From Candidatus Acidiflorens stordalenmirensis (GTDB lineage: Bacteria; Acidobacteriota; Terriglobia; Terriglobales; Acidobacteriaceae): 46,079 bases of DNA. The stretch covers positions 137-46,215 of the forward strand of contig PLIC01000216.1 of assembly GCA_003139995.1 (NCBI GenBank), written 5' to 3'. The position numbers were made by a program, and so were the translations under genes. This document shows, one piece after another, positions 1-7,911 of this stretch (the first letter of the stretch is position 1; each line of letters begins with the position of its first letter). The notes below the pieces were generated by a model. It did no database searches and was not told where the DNA came from. It was given only the letters and a program-made list of their open reading frames with translations.

Positions 1-284
1 GTCGTCCCGTTGGCCAGCAGATACTTGTAGCGCTTGTTCGACTCCTCGGCGTCGCCCATGCCCGCGTATTGCCGCATGGTCCACAAGCGGCCACGGTACA
101 TGGTGGCTTGCACGCCGCGCGTGAAGGGAAATTCACCCGGATACCCCACATCGCGGTCATAGTCCCACGCCGCAAGATCCACGGGAGTGTAGAGGGGACG
201 CACGGCGATGTGAGAAGACGTTTCCTGGCTTGGGAGGCGGGCTTCCCGCTTGGTTGCGGATTCGGCCGCCTTGAGTTCCGTCAT
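1..284 (-). CDS. Methylmalonyl-CoA mutase, N-terminal part (cut by window edge)
   Basis: The first 94 residues of the large subunit of the B12-dependent methylmalonyl-CoA mutase family are present; the gene runs off the left edge. This enzyme interconverts methylmalonyl-CoA and succinyl-CoA, and related mutases use isobutyryl- or ethylmalonyl-CoA. The family signature near the start is clear: residues 27-33 read AVRPLYT, followed by [26 protein letters not shown] and [12 protein letters not shown]. The ATG at 284 is preceded by AGAAGG about 7 bases upstream. A small membrane-protein gene ends 29 bases upstream on the same strand, so the two are probably co-transcribed. Which acyl-CoA is used cannot be told from the N-terminus alone. 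Confidence 0.93.
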   Translation of the reverse strand, partial: MTELKAAESATKREARLPSQETSSHIAVRPLYTPVDLAAWDYDRDVGYPGEFPFTRGVQATMYRGRLWTMRQYAGMGDAEESNKRYKYLLANGT

Positions 285-313
285 GTTTTGTTGCCCTTCT
301 TCGCTGTTCGCTG

Positions 314-682
314 TTAGCTCTTTGCCCTTCTCTTTACCCGCCAGAACGAGCTCAGCCCGAACCAGGTAAACGAAACCGTGAAGCATATCGCGAGCACCAG
401 CCGACCCGGTCCTGCTGCGTGGCCAGCATGGTACCTTCCATATTCGCGCATGCCGGCCATGGCCCCGACTCCGGCCATCGCCAAGAACGTGAATCCGGTC
501 ACTTCCAGCCAGAGTTGGTGTAGCACCCGACCGAAGGAACGCGCGGTCGTGCGGATCCCCGCCAGCACCGCCGCACCCGTCCGGCTGCGCTTCACTATGT
601 TGACGACCGCACGGAGAATCAGTTTGATTTTTTTCGCCGCTTGGCCGCCGGTCACCAGGAGGTCGGTTGGTCGGTCGATCAT
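314..682 (-). CDS. Small membrane protein of unknown function
   Basis: A 122-residue basic protein that I do not assign to a named family. It has two hydrophobic segments, roughly residues 61-77 ([17 protein letters not shown]) and 93-110 ([18 protein letters not shown]), and ends in a positively charged tail (RVKRRAKS). The N-terminal half is Arg/Lys-rich and probably cytoplasmic. It lies 29 bases upstream of the mutase gene and is likely its operon partner. A competing plus-strand frame over the same bases reads as low-complexity Arg/Ser/Pro and is rejected. Confidence 0.6.
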   Translation of the reverse strand: MIDRPTDLLVTGGQAAKKIKLILRAVVNIVKRSRTGAAVLAGIRTTARSFGRVLHQLWLEVTGFTFLAMAGVGAMAGMREYGRYHAGHAAGPGRLVLAICFTVSFTWFGLSSFWRVKRRAKS

Positions 683-779
683 CAGTCGATTTTAGCAGCG
701 GCCGAGCGTACAATGACCGTGGGCCTCATCACAAACAATCGTGATGCCCCGTCAGCGGCGTCCGATTCGAGGGGGACTC

Positions 780-1067
780 GTGGATCAGCAACTGAAGCAG
801 CTCATGAAGGAACTTGGAGAAGCGATCAACGAGTCTCTGTCCGACTCCGAACAGATCGCCGAAGTGGTTGCCCGCATCAAGGAAGGCGGCTACGACATTT
901 TCCTCGTCCTCGAAGCCACCATCGGCGTCAGCAAGCAAGGCGAACACACCACCGACAAGACTTCCCTGGTCTCCACCCTCAGCACCAATGCCGAACTCAA
1001 GATCAGCGATCAGGATATGAAGTTCCTCAAGTCCCTCCGCATCAAGCTTGACGACGAAGACGACTAG
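780..1067 (+). CDS. Small conserved protein of unknown function
   Basis: A 95-residue acidic soluble protein (VDQQLKQLMKELGEAI...). The N-terminal half looks helical, and the C-terminus is very acidic (KLDDEDD). The GTG at 780 is chosen over the ATG at 741 because GAGGGGG sits about 5 bases before it and the extra N-terminus has an Arg-rich, non-protein-like composition. No catalytic motif is visible. It is transcribed divergently from the small membrane protein and mutase genes. I do not recognise a function, though the clean codon structure supports a real gene. Confidence 0.75.
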   Translation: MDQQLKQLMKELGEAINESLSDSEQIAEVVARIKEGGYDIFLVLEATIGVSKQGEHTTDKTSLVSTLSTNAELKISDQDMKFLKSLRIKLDDEDD

Positions 1068-1508
1068 CCGTGCGGGTGGGGCGGACACTCTTTTCCGCCG
1101 GTTCTGGCGCTTATTCACCGGTCCAGCGCTGTCCTGGCTTGCGGCGCTTGACGATGGACATGCTCGACTGGACAGCCGGGGGCGGCTGTCCCCACGTGGT
1201 TTGTTCCGAGACCAGGCATTCTTGGCAAAATCTTCCGATTTCTCATAAAGTTTTCCCTTTCCGAAATAGGAAAAATCTTGCATGTTAGGTCTTTCGGTCT
1301 GTTAAAATAAAAATTCCCCCGTGTAAGTAGCCGCTTAGCAGCATCTTAAGGGTGGAGAGCCTCCGTCGAAAATGGCCTTCGGCGTGCACTTCACCAATAG
1401 AAGTGTCGTCGTTCGGCCCACCTCCCGCGGTCTTTAAAATGCTAGTTCGCGGGATTGACCACTGCTTTTGGCGAGCGCTAAGCAGGTAGCGACATTGAGG
1501 TGCAGGAC
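1068..1508. other. Non-coding gap with two hairpins and a long TonB-gene leader
   Basis: About 440 bases without a convincing gene. The left part holds two compact hairpins (1080-1099 and 1170-1191), listed separately. The middle part, 1210-1320, is AT-rich and contains a possible promoter: TTGCAT at 1278-1283 and a TAAAAT-like box at 1303-1308, with a spacer of 19, which is longer than ideal. From there to the ATG at 1509 is a leader of roughly 190 bases. It contains no riboswitch class that I recognise. Confidence 0.45.
1080..1191. repeat. Pair of REP-like hairpins downstream of the small conserved gene
   Basis: Two short inverted repeats lie 70 bases apart. The first pairs GGCGGA with TCCGCC at 1080-1099. 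The second is a perfect 8-bp stem, GGACAGCC at 1170-1177 and GGCTGTCC at 1184-1191, with a G-rich 6-base loop. Neither is followed by a T-run, so a classical terminator is not supported. The form is that of dispersed intergenic palindromes. Confidence 0.55.
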
Positions 1509-2552
1509 ATGGACTCCCAGGCTTCACAATTGACTCTAGGCCTTCTTCCCGAGCCTCGAACGCGTTGGGGGAGGTTCGTTCTCGGTTATGGCGTGCAGTC
1601 GCTGGTGCTGGCGTTCTTCGTGATTACTGCCATCGTGTATCCGGAAGTTCTTGTGTTACCGGTGCACGACTACCACTTCATCAACCTGGTCAGCACTCCG
1701 CCGCCGGTTCCACAGACTCCGGCGCCAGTCAAGCACTTTCCTGTTCCAAAAATCGACGAAGTGGTAACGCCGCGGCCCGAAGCTCTGCGCGTTCCCTCCG
1801 AATTGGTCCACGCGAAGAAGCCCGTTCCCGAGGACCAAGCGCCCAAGGTGACGCTCACTGCCAAAAAGGAACTTTTGCCGGACATGAAGCCGCTGATCCC
1901 CAGGCCGCCGGTCAACACGAATGTGTTCTCCACGGGAAGCTCGGCGACTCCCACCATGGCGGCCGCGCCGCAGAGAGTGCAAACGGGTGGCTTCGGCGAT
2001 CCCAACGGCGTGCCCGCAGCGGAGAGTCACGGCCGCCCAATTACGATCGCGCAGGCGGGCTCGTTTGATATGCCCTCCGGCCCAGGCTATGGCAATGGCA
2101 CCGGCGGATCGCGTGGCGCGCGCGGGGTGGTCGCGAGCGCCGGGTTTGGCAGCGGCGTCGCTACCGGCGACAGTTCCGGCGTTTCTGCTTCGCGCAGTAC
2201 GGTTCGCCAGGGCGGCTTCGGAGACGCCGACATTGTGACCGCTTCTCAGCCCAAGCCCAAGTCCGCCGAACCCGCCGTAAAAACCGTGCCGGCTGAGATC
2301 ACATTCAAGCCCCGCCCGGTTTACACTGATGAAGGGCGGCAGCTTAAGATTGAGGGCGAAGTGCTGCTCGATGTTGTCTTTTCAGCAACCGGCCAGATTC
2401 GCATCGTGAAAGTGATGCACGGCCTCGGTCATGGGCTGGACGAATCCGCGGTTCGCGCCGCCGAAAAAATTCAGTTCAAGCCCGCCCTGAGGGACGGCCA
2501 ACCCGCAGATTCTGAGGCGGTATTGCACATTGTTTTTCAACTTGCATCGTAG
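1509..2552 (+). CDS. TonB-family energy transducer
   Basis: A 347-residue TonB-like protein. It has a short cytoplasmic N-terminus, one membrane segment at about residues 24-46 (GVQSLVLAFFVITAIVYPEV), and a long Pro-rich periplasmic spacer. A Gly-rich stretch carries two QGGFGD/TGGFGD-type motifs. The C-terminal 85 residues form a TonB_C domain (EITFKPRPVYTDEGR, then IEGEVLLDVVF and a final KIQFKPA...VLHIVFQLA). Such proteins pass proton-motive energy to outer-membrane receptors. The ATG at 1509 is preferred to the GTG at 1500 because GAGG at 1497-1500 gives normal spacing. No exbB or exbD is visible nearby. The M48 peptidase gene starts 19 bases downstream, so the two are probably one transcript. 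Confidence 0.88.
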   Translation: MDSQASQLTLGLLPEPRTRWGRFVLGYGVQSLVLAFFVITAIVYPEVLVLPVHDYHFINLVSTPPPVPQTPAPVKHFPVPKIDEVVTPRPEALRVPSELVHAKKPVPEDQAPKVTLTAKKELLPDMKPLIPRPPVNTNVFSTGSSATPTMAAAPQRVQTGGFGDPNGVPAAESHGRPITIAQAGSFDMPSGPGYGNGTGGSRGARGVVASAGFGSGVATGDSSGVSASRSTVRQGGFGDADIVTASQPKPKSAEPAVKTVPAEITFKPRPVYTDEGRQLKIEGEVLLDVVFSATGQIRIVKVMHGLGHGLDESAVRAAEKIQFKPALRDGQPADSEAVLHIVFQLAS

Positions 2553-2571
2553 GTCACGCATCGTAGGTGAA

Positions 2572-4335
2572 ATGAAACAGACAAAAATGTTGCGCTCCGT
2601 ATTCGCACTCCTTACGCTCTCCCTGGTCTGCGGCGCCACGTCCCTGTTCGCCCAGACTGCGCCCGACCAGACTACGCAGAAACCCCAGGTTTCGACCCGC
2701 GACGCCGCCACTCAACCGGCGAACGCCGCCGGCAGCTTCGACCAGGTTGTCGATCGAGCGGTGGAGCGTGAGCATTTTTTCATGGCCCAGATGAAACAAC
2801 TTCATCCCCTGGTGGAAACTTATCTCCAGAATCTGAAGGAAGACAAAGACCTCGGCGCTCCCGTCCCCACCAGCGACGTGTACTTCCTTGGCCGATTGGA
2901 TATGAGCGAGGGTACCGATGACCGCACTTTCGCGTCGCCCACTACGTCCGGCCTCGGCAAACGCATGCTCGGCAAACTGAGCAACGTTTATTCCATGAAG
3001 TTTCTGCCCCTGGGCTTTGCCCAGATGGTGATCCTCGATCAGGATTTTCAGCGCAAGTATTACGACTTCACTTTCGTCCGCCGCGAGTTCCTCGGCGAAG
3101 TACGCTGCATCGTCGTGGACGTCGCGCCCAAGAAAGATGCCGGCAAGGGCCGGTTCCTCGGCCGCATCTGGATCGAAGACCAGGACTACAACATCGTCCG
3201 CTTCAACGGCACTTACTATCCTCATCCGCGAGCCGGTTATTACCTGCATTTTGACAGTTGGCGGCAGAACCTCCGCCCCGGCGTCTGGCTGCCTTCGCTG
3301 ATTTATTCCGAGGAGTCCGATCTCAAGTATCGTCTGGGCCAGACGCTTAATTACAAGGCGCAGACGCGGCTCTGGGGATATAACCTGAAGGATCTCCGCC
3401 GCAACTCTGAGTTCACTGAGATCACCGTCGATCCCCTCCAGGCAGTCCAGGACCAGAGTCAGAAAGCCCAGGACGCCAGCCCCATCGAAGCGCAGCGTGC
3501 CTGGGAACGTCAGGCGGAAACCAACGTACTTGACCGCCTGCAGCAGATCGGCCTGCTCGCGCCGGAAGGCGAAATCGACAAGGTGCTACTGACCGTCGTC
3601 AACAACGTCATGGTCACCAATAACCTCGACATTCAACCCGAGATCAGGTGCCGCGTGCTGATGACCACACCGCTGGAGTCCTTTACCATTGGACATACCA
3701 TCGTCGTGAGCCGCGGCATGATTGACGTGCTGCCAGACGAAGCATCCCTGGCCATGATCCTGACCCACGAACTGGCGCACATCGTGCTCGGCCACCACCT
3801 CAACACCAAGCTCGCCTTCAACGACCGCATGTTCTTTCCCGATGAGCGCACCTTCGAACGCATGGATTTCGCCCGCGATCGCGGCGAAGAAGAGGCCGCT
3901 GACAAGAAAGCCATGGAACTGCTCAACAACTCCCCCTACAAGGACAAGCTCAGCAACGCCGGCTTGTTCCTCAAAGCGGTCCAGGCCCGCGCTCCGGAGC
4001 TGAAGAACCTGATCCGTGCGCACCTGGGCGACAGCCTTCTCAATGGCAATGCCACCAGGATGTCGTCATTGATGACCGCCTCGCCGCAATTCGACCCAAA
4101 GAAGGCCGACCAGGTCGCGGCGCTTCCTCTCGGCGGCCGGGTCAAGGTCGATCCGTGGAACAATCAGCTCGAATTGGTCAAGACCAAGCCCGTCGCCATC
4201 ACTAACCCAGCCGACAAGATGCCCTTTGAAGTCACGCCCTTCTTCCCGTTCCTCACCAGGCTCGGCACCGCCTCCGCTCCAGAAAAAGCGGCTCCGGTCC
4301 CGGAGAAAACAGCGGCAACTCCGACCGGTCAGTAA
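2572..4335 (+). CDS. Exported M48-family metallopeptidase
   Basis: A 587-residue secreted protein with a signal peptide ending near residues 24-28 (LVCGATSLFAQ). The middle region (about 60-330) is not assigned but resembles an outer-membrane-lipoprotein-carrier-like or sensor fold (IVVDVAPKKDAGKGRFLGRIW, DYNIVRF). The peptidase domain carries HELAH at residues 399-403, followed by the GHH of the same helix. A downstream Glu cluster, about 439-441 (GEEEAADKKA), supplies the third zinc ligand. The gene begins just after the TonB-family gene; the ATG at 2572 is chosen because AGGTGA is close before it, and the ATG at 2587 is an alternative. The likely role is periplasmic protein quality control. 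The C-terminal 25 residues are Pro/Ala/Lys-rich and probably disordered. Confidence 0.87.
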   Translation: MKQTKMLRSVFALLTLSLVCGATSLFAQTAPDQTTQKPQVSTRDAATQPANAAGSFDQVVDRAVEREHFFMAQMKQLHPLVETYLQNLKEDKDLGAPVPTSDVYFLGRLDMSEGTDDRTFASPTTSGLGKRMLGKLSNVYSMKFLPLGFAQMVILDQDFQRKYYDFTFVRREFLGEVRCIVVDVAPKKDAGKGRFLGRIWIEDQDYNIVRFNGTYYPHPRAGYYLHFDSWRQNLRPGVWLPSLIYSEESDLKYRLGQTLNYKAQTRLWGYNLKDLRRNSEFTEITVDPLQAVQDQSQKAQDASPIEAQRAWERQAETNVLDRLQQIGLLAPEGEIDKVLLTVVNNVMVTNNLDIQPEIRCRVLMTTPLESFTIGHTIVVSRGMIDVLPDEASLAMILTHELAHIVLGHHLNTKLAFNDRMFFPDERTFERMDFARDRGEEEAADKKAMELLNNSPYKDKLSNAGLFLKAVQARAPELKNLIRAHLGDSLLNGNATRMSSLMTASPQFDPKKADQVAALPLGGRVKVDPWNNQLELVKTKPVAITNPADKMPFEVTPFFPFLTRLGTASAPEKAAPVPEKTAATPTGQ

Positions 4336-4344
4336 GACAGGCCA

Positions 4345-4392
4345 AAGGTTTCAAGGTTTCAAGGTTGAAAAGTTTCAAGGTTTCAAGGTCTG
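4345..4392. repeat. Octamer tandem array, arm 1
   Basis: Six 8-bp units close to AAGGTTTC follow the M48 stop codon by about 10 bases. Together with the opposite-polarity arm at 4442-4481 they could form a long imperfect hairpin. This is the only array in the window with period 8; the others have period 7. Confidence 0.85.
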
Positions 4393-4441
4393 AACCGCAC
4401 GGAGCGCACACTCCTGGCAACCGACACCCAAGAGCCTTACG

Positions 4442-4481
4442 TTGAAACTCTGAAACCTTGCAACTTTGAAACCTTGCCTTC
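4442..4481. repeat. Octamer tandem array, arm 2 (inverted)
   Basis: Five 8-bp units close to TTGAAACC, the reverse complement of the arm-1 unit class. They sit 50 bases after arm 1, in the convergent gap between the M48 peptidase and the Flp pilin gene. Confidence 0.83.
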
Positions 4482-4549
4482 GGGAAAGAAACTACAGAAA
4501 AAATCAGGGTAAGCCCTCTGCCAGACGGCAGCGGGACTGTTCGAGCGGG

Positions 4550-4717
4550 CTAGTTTGCCAACTGGCTTCCGACTTGCGAGAACACGTTATTGGCGCTGCC
4601 GCCGATCAGTCGGACCGTGCCAATCACGATCACCAGGATTACTGCGAGCATCACCGCGTACTCGGCAACGTCTTGACCGCTCTCCTCAGCCCAAAGTTGA
4701 CGGATTGATTGGATCAC
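4550..4717 (-). CDS. Flp/Fap-type pilin subunit
   Basis: A 55-residue Flp-type pilin, the usual size for the family. After a short basic leader (VIQSIRQLWAEESG) comes the processing region SGQDVAEY, with Glu at position +5 after the presumed cleavage at Gly14. A single hydrophobic helix follows (AVMLAVILVIVIGTVRLI). The GTG at 4717 is chosen over a longer frame starting at 4846 because it gives the standard Flp leader and a purine-rich GGGGGC lies just upstream. No tad assembly genes are in the window, so the gene is either an orphan copy or supplied in trans. Its upstream region carries a striking palindrome, listed separately. Confidence 0.85.
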   Translation of the reverse strand: MIQSIRQLWAEESGQDVAEYAVMLAVILVIVIGTVRLIGGSANNVFSQVGSQLAN

Positions 4718-4894
4718 TGTTTGCCCCCATCGACGACGCGCCCTGGCCTCACTTATTCCTCGGGACAGTAGTTCACCGTCGTGTAATTGTAAAATACCCC
4801 CAACCCGGCTCTCTACCCAATAGCACACCAGTGCCTGGGATGGCACTATCGTGCTATGGCCCAGAGATTTCTCTTAGAAATAGCCTGCCTCCGC
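4718..4894. other. Upstream region of the Flp pilin gene
   Basis: About 180 bases without a gene. It contains a paired palindrome (4821-4856) and a small one, ATTTC-N5-GAAAT, at 4867-4881. Both lie 100-165 bases upstream of the pilin start, in promoter territory. Confidence 0.5.
4821..4856. promoter_or_regulatory. Nested palindrome, candidate operator of the Flp pilin gene
   Basis: The left half-site TAGCAC-N4-GTGCC (4821-4835) is mirrored by GGCAC-N4-GTGCTA (4842-4856). Each half is itself nearly palindromic, and the two are reverse complements except in their 4-base centres. This arrangement suggests two adjacent dimer sites or a strong cruciform. It is 105-140 bases upstream of the pilin start codon. 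Confidence 0.4.
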
Positions 4895-5024
4895 CAGACT
4901 GCCGAGAAACTCAGGTTTCGTATTAGGTATCGCCTTATCTTCCCCTGTAGAGACGGCGCTTGCCGCGTTTCTACAGGAAATCAGACGCCCCTTTAGGGTT
5001 GGACATCGGTTTTTCCGCAGCCTG
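4895..5024. mobile_element. MITE-like element, copy A
   Basis: A 130-bp element. Its right end GGTTTTTCCGCAGCCTG is the inverse of the left-end type CAGGCTGCGGAAAAAC, and its left end CAGACTGCCGAGAAACTC matches that type with 3 mismatches. Internally it has a hairpin core beginning CTGTAGAGACGG and ending TTTCTACAG, followed by GAAATCAGACGCCCC. It shares ends, core and tail with the element at 7684-7842. It has no coding capacity and ends 6 bases from the response-regulator stop codon. Confidence 0.6.
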
Positions 5025-5029
5025 CTGGA

Positions 5030-5749
5030 TTACACAATCGTTTTCAGCGGAAGCCCCTGGTTCACCGCGAACAGCGCCAGTTCCAGGCGGGTGGAAACCC
5101 CAAGTTTGTCGAAGATGTTGCTCAGGTGGTGCTTCACCGTATCCTCGCTGATTTTGAAGTACTCGGCGATTTCCCGATTGGCATAGCCCGCGACCACCGC
5201 GGAGACAATCTCCAGTTCCCGCGGCGTCAGCCCGAATTTCCTCTGTTTTGTCTCTTCGTTCGTGCTCTGCATGAGGTTGCGCAGGTACTGCACCAGATTC
5301 GAAACGCTGTCCCGCCCCACCCAGTACTCCCCGGCCATCACCGCATGAATGCTCTTGAGCAGCAGTTGCGTGGCGGAATCCTTCAGCACCACGCCACGCG
5401 CTCCCAACTGCAACGCCTCCACCATCTGTTTCTTTTCCACCGCCGCCGTCAGCAGGATGATGCGCACCACCCCGGCCGCGCCGCCGCTCGCATTCAGGTC
5501 GCGCAGCGCATCCAGCCCAGTGTGGTGCGGCATGGCCAAATCGAGCAGAAGAATGTCGGGCTTGGTCTCCGTCGCCAACTTCACCGCCTCGTGGCCGTCG
5601 CAGGCTTCGCCCACCACTTTCATATCGGCTTCCGATTCCAGCAAGCGCCGCAGCCCGTCGCGGAAAATGGGATGATCGTCGGCAATCACAATGCGTATGG
5701 GATGGCTTCGTTTATCCATGATCGGCATGCCAGTGGTTGGCCTATCCAT
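5030..5749 (-). CDS. NarL/FixJ-family response regulator
   Basis: A 239-residue regulator. The receiver domain spans about residues 17-135, with acidic pocket D24-D25, phospho-acceptor D70 (LLLDLAMP), the switch Thr in LLTA and the conserved Lys in VLKDS. The C-terminal LuxR-type helix-turn-helix, about 171-227, reads LTPRELEIV...NREIAEYFKISEDTVKHHLSNIFDKL. The start codon overlaps the end of the kinase gene by 8 bases, indicating translational coupling. It is the cognate output of the kinase encoded immediately upstream on the same strand. ATG codons at 5728 and 5719 are alternative starts; the first is kept because AAAGG precedes it. Targets are unknown; the pilin gene downstream is a candidate only by proximity. 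Confidence 0.93.
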   Translation of the reverse strand: MDRPTTGMPIMDKRSHPIRIVIADDHPIFRDGLRRLLESEADMKVVGEACDGHEAVKLATETKPDILLLDLAMPHHTGLDALRDLNASGGAAGVVRIILLTAAVEKKQMVEALQLGARGVVLKDSATQLLLKSIHAVMAGEYWVGRDSVSNLVQYLRNLMQSTNEETKQRKFGLTPRELEIVSAVVAGYANREIAEYFKISEDTVKHHLSNIFDKLGVSTRLELALFAVNQGLPLKTIV

Positions 5750-7565
5750 GATTGGCCTTTCTCGCCGGCGGAATTCGTACTTCCAGCCGCGCGCCGTGCC
5801 CCGGAGTCGATTCTACCGCGAGTTCGCCCGCCAGCAGGCGTACTCTTTCCCGGATCACTGCCGGCCCCCTCCCTGTCGTCTCCAGTTCGGCATCCGACAG
5901 CTTTCCGGAAAAAGAAAATCCCTTACCGTCGTCCTCGACGGTCAATTGCAGATTACCCGCCCGCAGCGCCAGCCGCACCAGCACATTGTGCGCTCCGCTG
6001 TGCTTGCGCACGTTCACCAGACTCTCCTGCACAATGCGCGCCAGTTCCCGGCACACTCTCGGCGCCAAATCCACCCGCTCCAGTTCGCTGACGAACTCCG
6101 CCGCGATTCCCGTCTCCCGCCGGAAGCGCTCCACCGTATCGGAAATGAAACCTAGAAGCCGGTCGGCATCGACTTCGAACGATTTCATCGCCTGCATCAG
6201 TTCGCGCAACTTCAGAACTTCTTCGCGCAGCAGTTTCTGGATTCGCCCCAGCTCCGCGTTCACCACCGGAGCCTGCGTTCCCGACTGGCGCCGCAGCACG
6301 TCCAACTGCATTTCCACGGCGATCAGCGATTGAATCGCTCCATCGTGAAGTTCGCGCGCGAACCGCGCCCGCTCCAGCGCCCCCGCCCGCTCGCGCAGCC
6401 GCCGCATCAAGTACACGTTGTAGATCGCCGGACCCACTTGCTGCGCGAACTCCTGCAGAAACCGCAATTCCTCTTCCGGCTCCCCCATCACCTCCGGGTC
6501 GAACAAGAACACCCGCCCCGACCACTCGGTCCCGAACACCAACCCCACTGAAACCACCGCGTCAAACTTCTCCACTCGCGCCAGCGCATCCACAAATTCC
6601 GTGCTCACATCGCGCAGCCGCCCTCCGTCGCGATCGAGCAGCACGGTGTGAAAACCCTTGGCGCTTCGCGACGCGTAAACCGCATCCGCCCGCGACTCGA
6701 ACAGATACACCTTCTCGCTTTCCGGCAAAGCTTCCCGCCAGCGCAGCGCTCCGATGCCCTCGGCGCCACGCCTCACCTCGGCCAGAAATACCCGGTAACT
6801 GTGCGCTTCCTGCGACGCGCTCAGCACCCGCGACGCGCCGTAAATGCCCGTCACCTCCCCAAGAATCTGCTGCATGGTCCCGGTCAGTCCCGCCTCCACC
6901 CGCGTCGAACTGAGAACGCGCGTGATCACGGCGCGCTCCGCCCGCACTTTCTTCTGGTTCTCCGACATATAGCCCAGCAAAAATCCGAGCACAATCAGAT
7001 ACACCGAACTCATGAACAGCTGTTGCGGATCCAGTTCGCGCACGCTTACACCCAGCCGCGGCAAATGCGCCACGCGCAGCCACCGATCCGCCGCCGGTTC
7101 CAGTCCAGCTCTCACCGCGAACGCTTCCGCCCACAGCAGTGCCACCGCCGTGCACGCTGTGCCCACCGTCTCCCACAGCCCCCAGCGATACGCCGCGGCC
7201 GCCATCACGAACACGAAGAATAGGAAAAATGGTCCACGCTGCGCCGTCGCGAACATCGAGATCAGCACCGGCCACACGATGTCCACTGCGTGCACCACCA
7301 GACGAAAAGCCCTTGTCGATTGCGGCCGGAAGCGCAACAGCAACATCACCACCACCGCATGCACGAAGTACACGATGAGCAGCCAGTACAGCCAGGGCGA
7401 ATACGCAAACCCGCGCACCGGCTCCATCCAAAGAGTAAGCACCGCCACAATCGTCAGCGCCACCCGCGCCGACGCGAGCCAGCGCTCTGTGCGCCGGATT
7501 TCGCCCGCACTGAGTGGCGCCCGGAAGCGCCATAGATCACGGTATCGCGGGATTATCGAGGACAA
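5742..7565 (-). CDS. Membrane sensor histidine kinase (NarX/DesK-type)
   Basis: A 607-residue kinase. The N-terminal region has about five or six membrane segments between residues 30 and 200. A GAF-like sensor region follows (about 215-385). The HisKA_3 dimerisation helix has H407 in ARFARELHDGAIQSL. The HATPase domain, about 505-603, has an intact N-box (ESLVNVRKHS) and G1 box (DDGKGF). Translation appears to start at a TTG (7565): the frame is closed by TAG 30 bases upstream, and AAGAGAG lies 4 bases before the TTG. It overlaps the regulator gene by 8 bases and forms a complete two-component pair. The ligand is unknown. Confidence 0.93.
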   Translation of the reverse strand: MSSIIPRYRDLWRFRAPLSAGEIRRTERWLASARVALTIVAVLTLWMEPVRGFAYSPWLYWLLIVYFVHAVVVMLLLRFRPQSTRAFRLVVHAVDIVWPVLISMFATAQRGPFFLFFVFVMAAAAYRWGLWETVGTACTAVALLWAEAFAVRAGLEPAADRWLRVAHLPRLGVSVRELDPQQLFMSSVYLIVLGFLLGYMSENQKKVRAERAVITRVLSSTRVEAGLTGTMQQILGEVTGIYGASRVLSASQEAHSYRVFLAEVRRGAEGIGALRWREALPESEKVYLFESRADAVYASRSAKGFHTVLLDRDGGRLRDVSTEFVDALARVEKFDAVVSVGLVFGTEWSGRVFLFDPEVMGEPEEELRFLQEFAQQVGPAIYNVYLMRRLRERAGALERARFARELHDGAIQSLIAVEMQLDVLRRQSGTQAPVVNAELGRIQKLLREEVLKLRELMQAMKSFEVDADRLLGFISDTVERFRRETGIAAEFVSELERVDLAPRVCRELARIVQESLVNVRKHSGAHNVLVRLALRAGNLQLTVEDDGKGFSFSGKLSDAELETTGRGPAVIRERVRLLAGELAVESTPGHGARLEVRIPPARKANHG

Positions 7566-7643
7566 GAGACTCTCTTCGTTGAGCGATTCATTCTAACGTT
7601 AAACGCTTAATCTTAAAGGCAATCGCAGCTAAACTCCATGAGC

Positions 7644-7678
7644 TTCTTACTTCTGCGATCCTCACTTCTGACTTCCGC
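7644..7678. repeat. Degenerate heptamer array
   Basis: Five 7-bp units of the CTTCTGA/TTCTTAC class run head to tail and end 5 bases before the MITE-like element. The units are more divergent than in the other arrays; the constant 7-bp register is the main evidence. Confidence 0.6.
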
Positions 7679-7683
7679 CCCAA

Positions 7684-7842
7684 CAGGCTGCGGAAAAACT
7701 CCGCCTTCGTGGCAGGCTTCCGCCTGTAAAGACGCGGCTTGCCCCGTCTCCGGAGATGCCGGAAGCCGCGTCTCTACAGGAAATCAAACGCCCCCTTTAG
7801 GGGCTGGCAGGAGCATCGAATATCGACTTTTTCGACAGCCTG
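7684..7842. mobile_element. MITE-like element, copy B
   Basis: A 159-bp element bounded by inverted ends: CAGGCTGCGGAAAAACTC on the left, and on the right GACTTTTTCGACAGCCTG, whose reverse complement starts CAGGCTGTCGAAAAA. The centre is a hairpin core (CTGTAAAGACGCGG ... CGCGTCTCTACAG) followed by GAAATCAAACGCCCCC. It is longer than copy A because the hairpin core is extended. No open frame lies inside, so it is non-autonomous. Confidence 0.65.
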
Positions 7843-7911
7843 CCGCGGGTTACTCTAGTAACCCCCTCAACCCCACATCACCCTCTAGAATGGAGTTCGG
7901 AAAAGTTTGCC

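Larger units (their letters stand above)
7566..7911. other. Divergent gap between two histidine kinase genes
   Basis: About 345 bases between divergently transcribed kinase genes. It holds an imperfect heptamer array (7644-7678) and the larger MITE-like element (7684-7842). The remaining AT-rich part near 7590-7620 is the likely promoter region of the minus-strand kinase. No gene is seen. Confidence 0.6.

Noticed and set aside
69-317. An 82-codon plus-strand frame
   Set aside because: The opposite strand encodes a clear methylmalonyl-CoA mutase N-terminus.
4840-4858. Sigma-54 promoter reading TGGCAC ... TGCTA
   Set aside because: Spacing is one base short, and the sequence is better explained as half of a palindrome.
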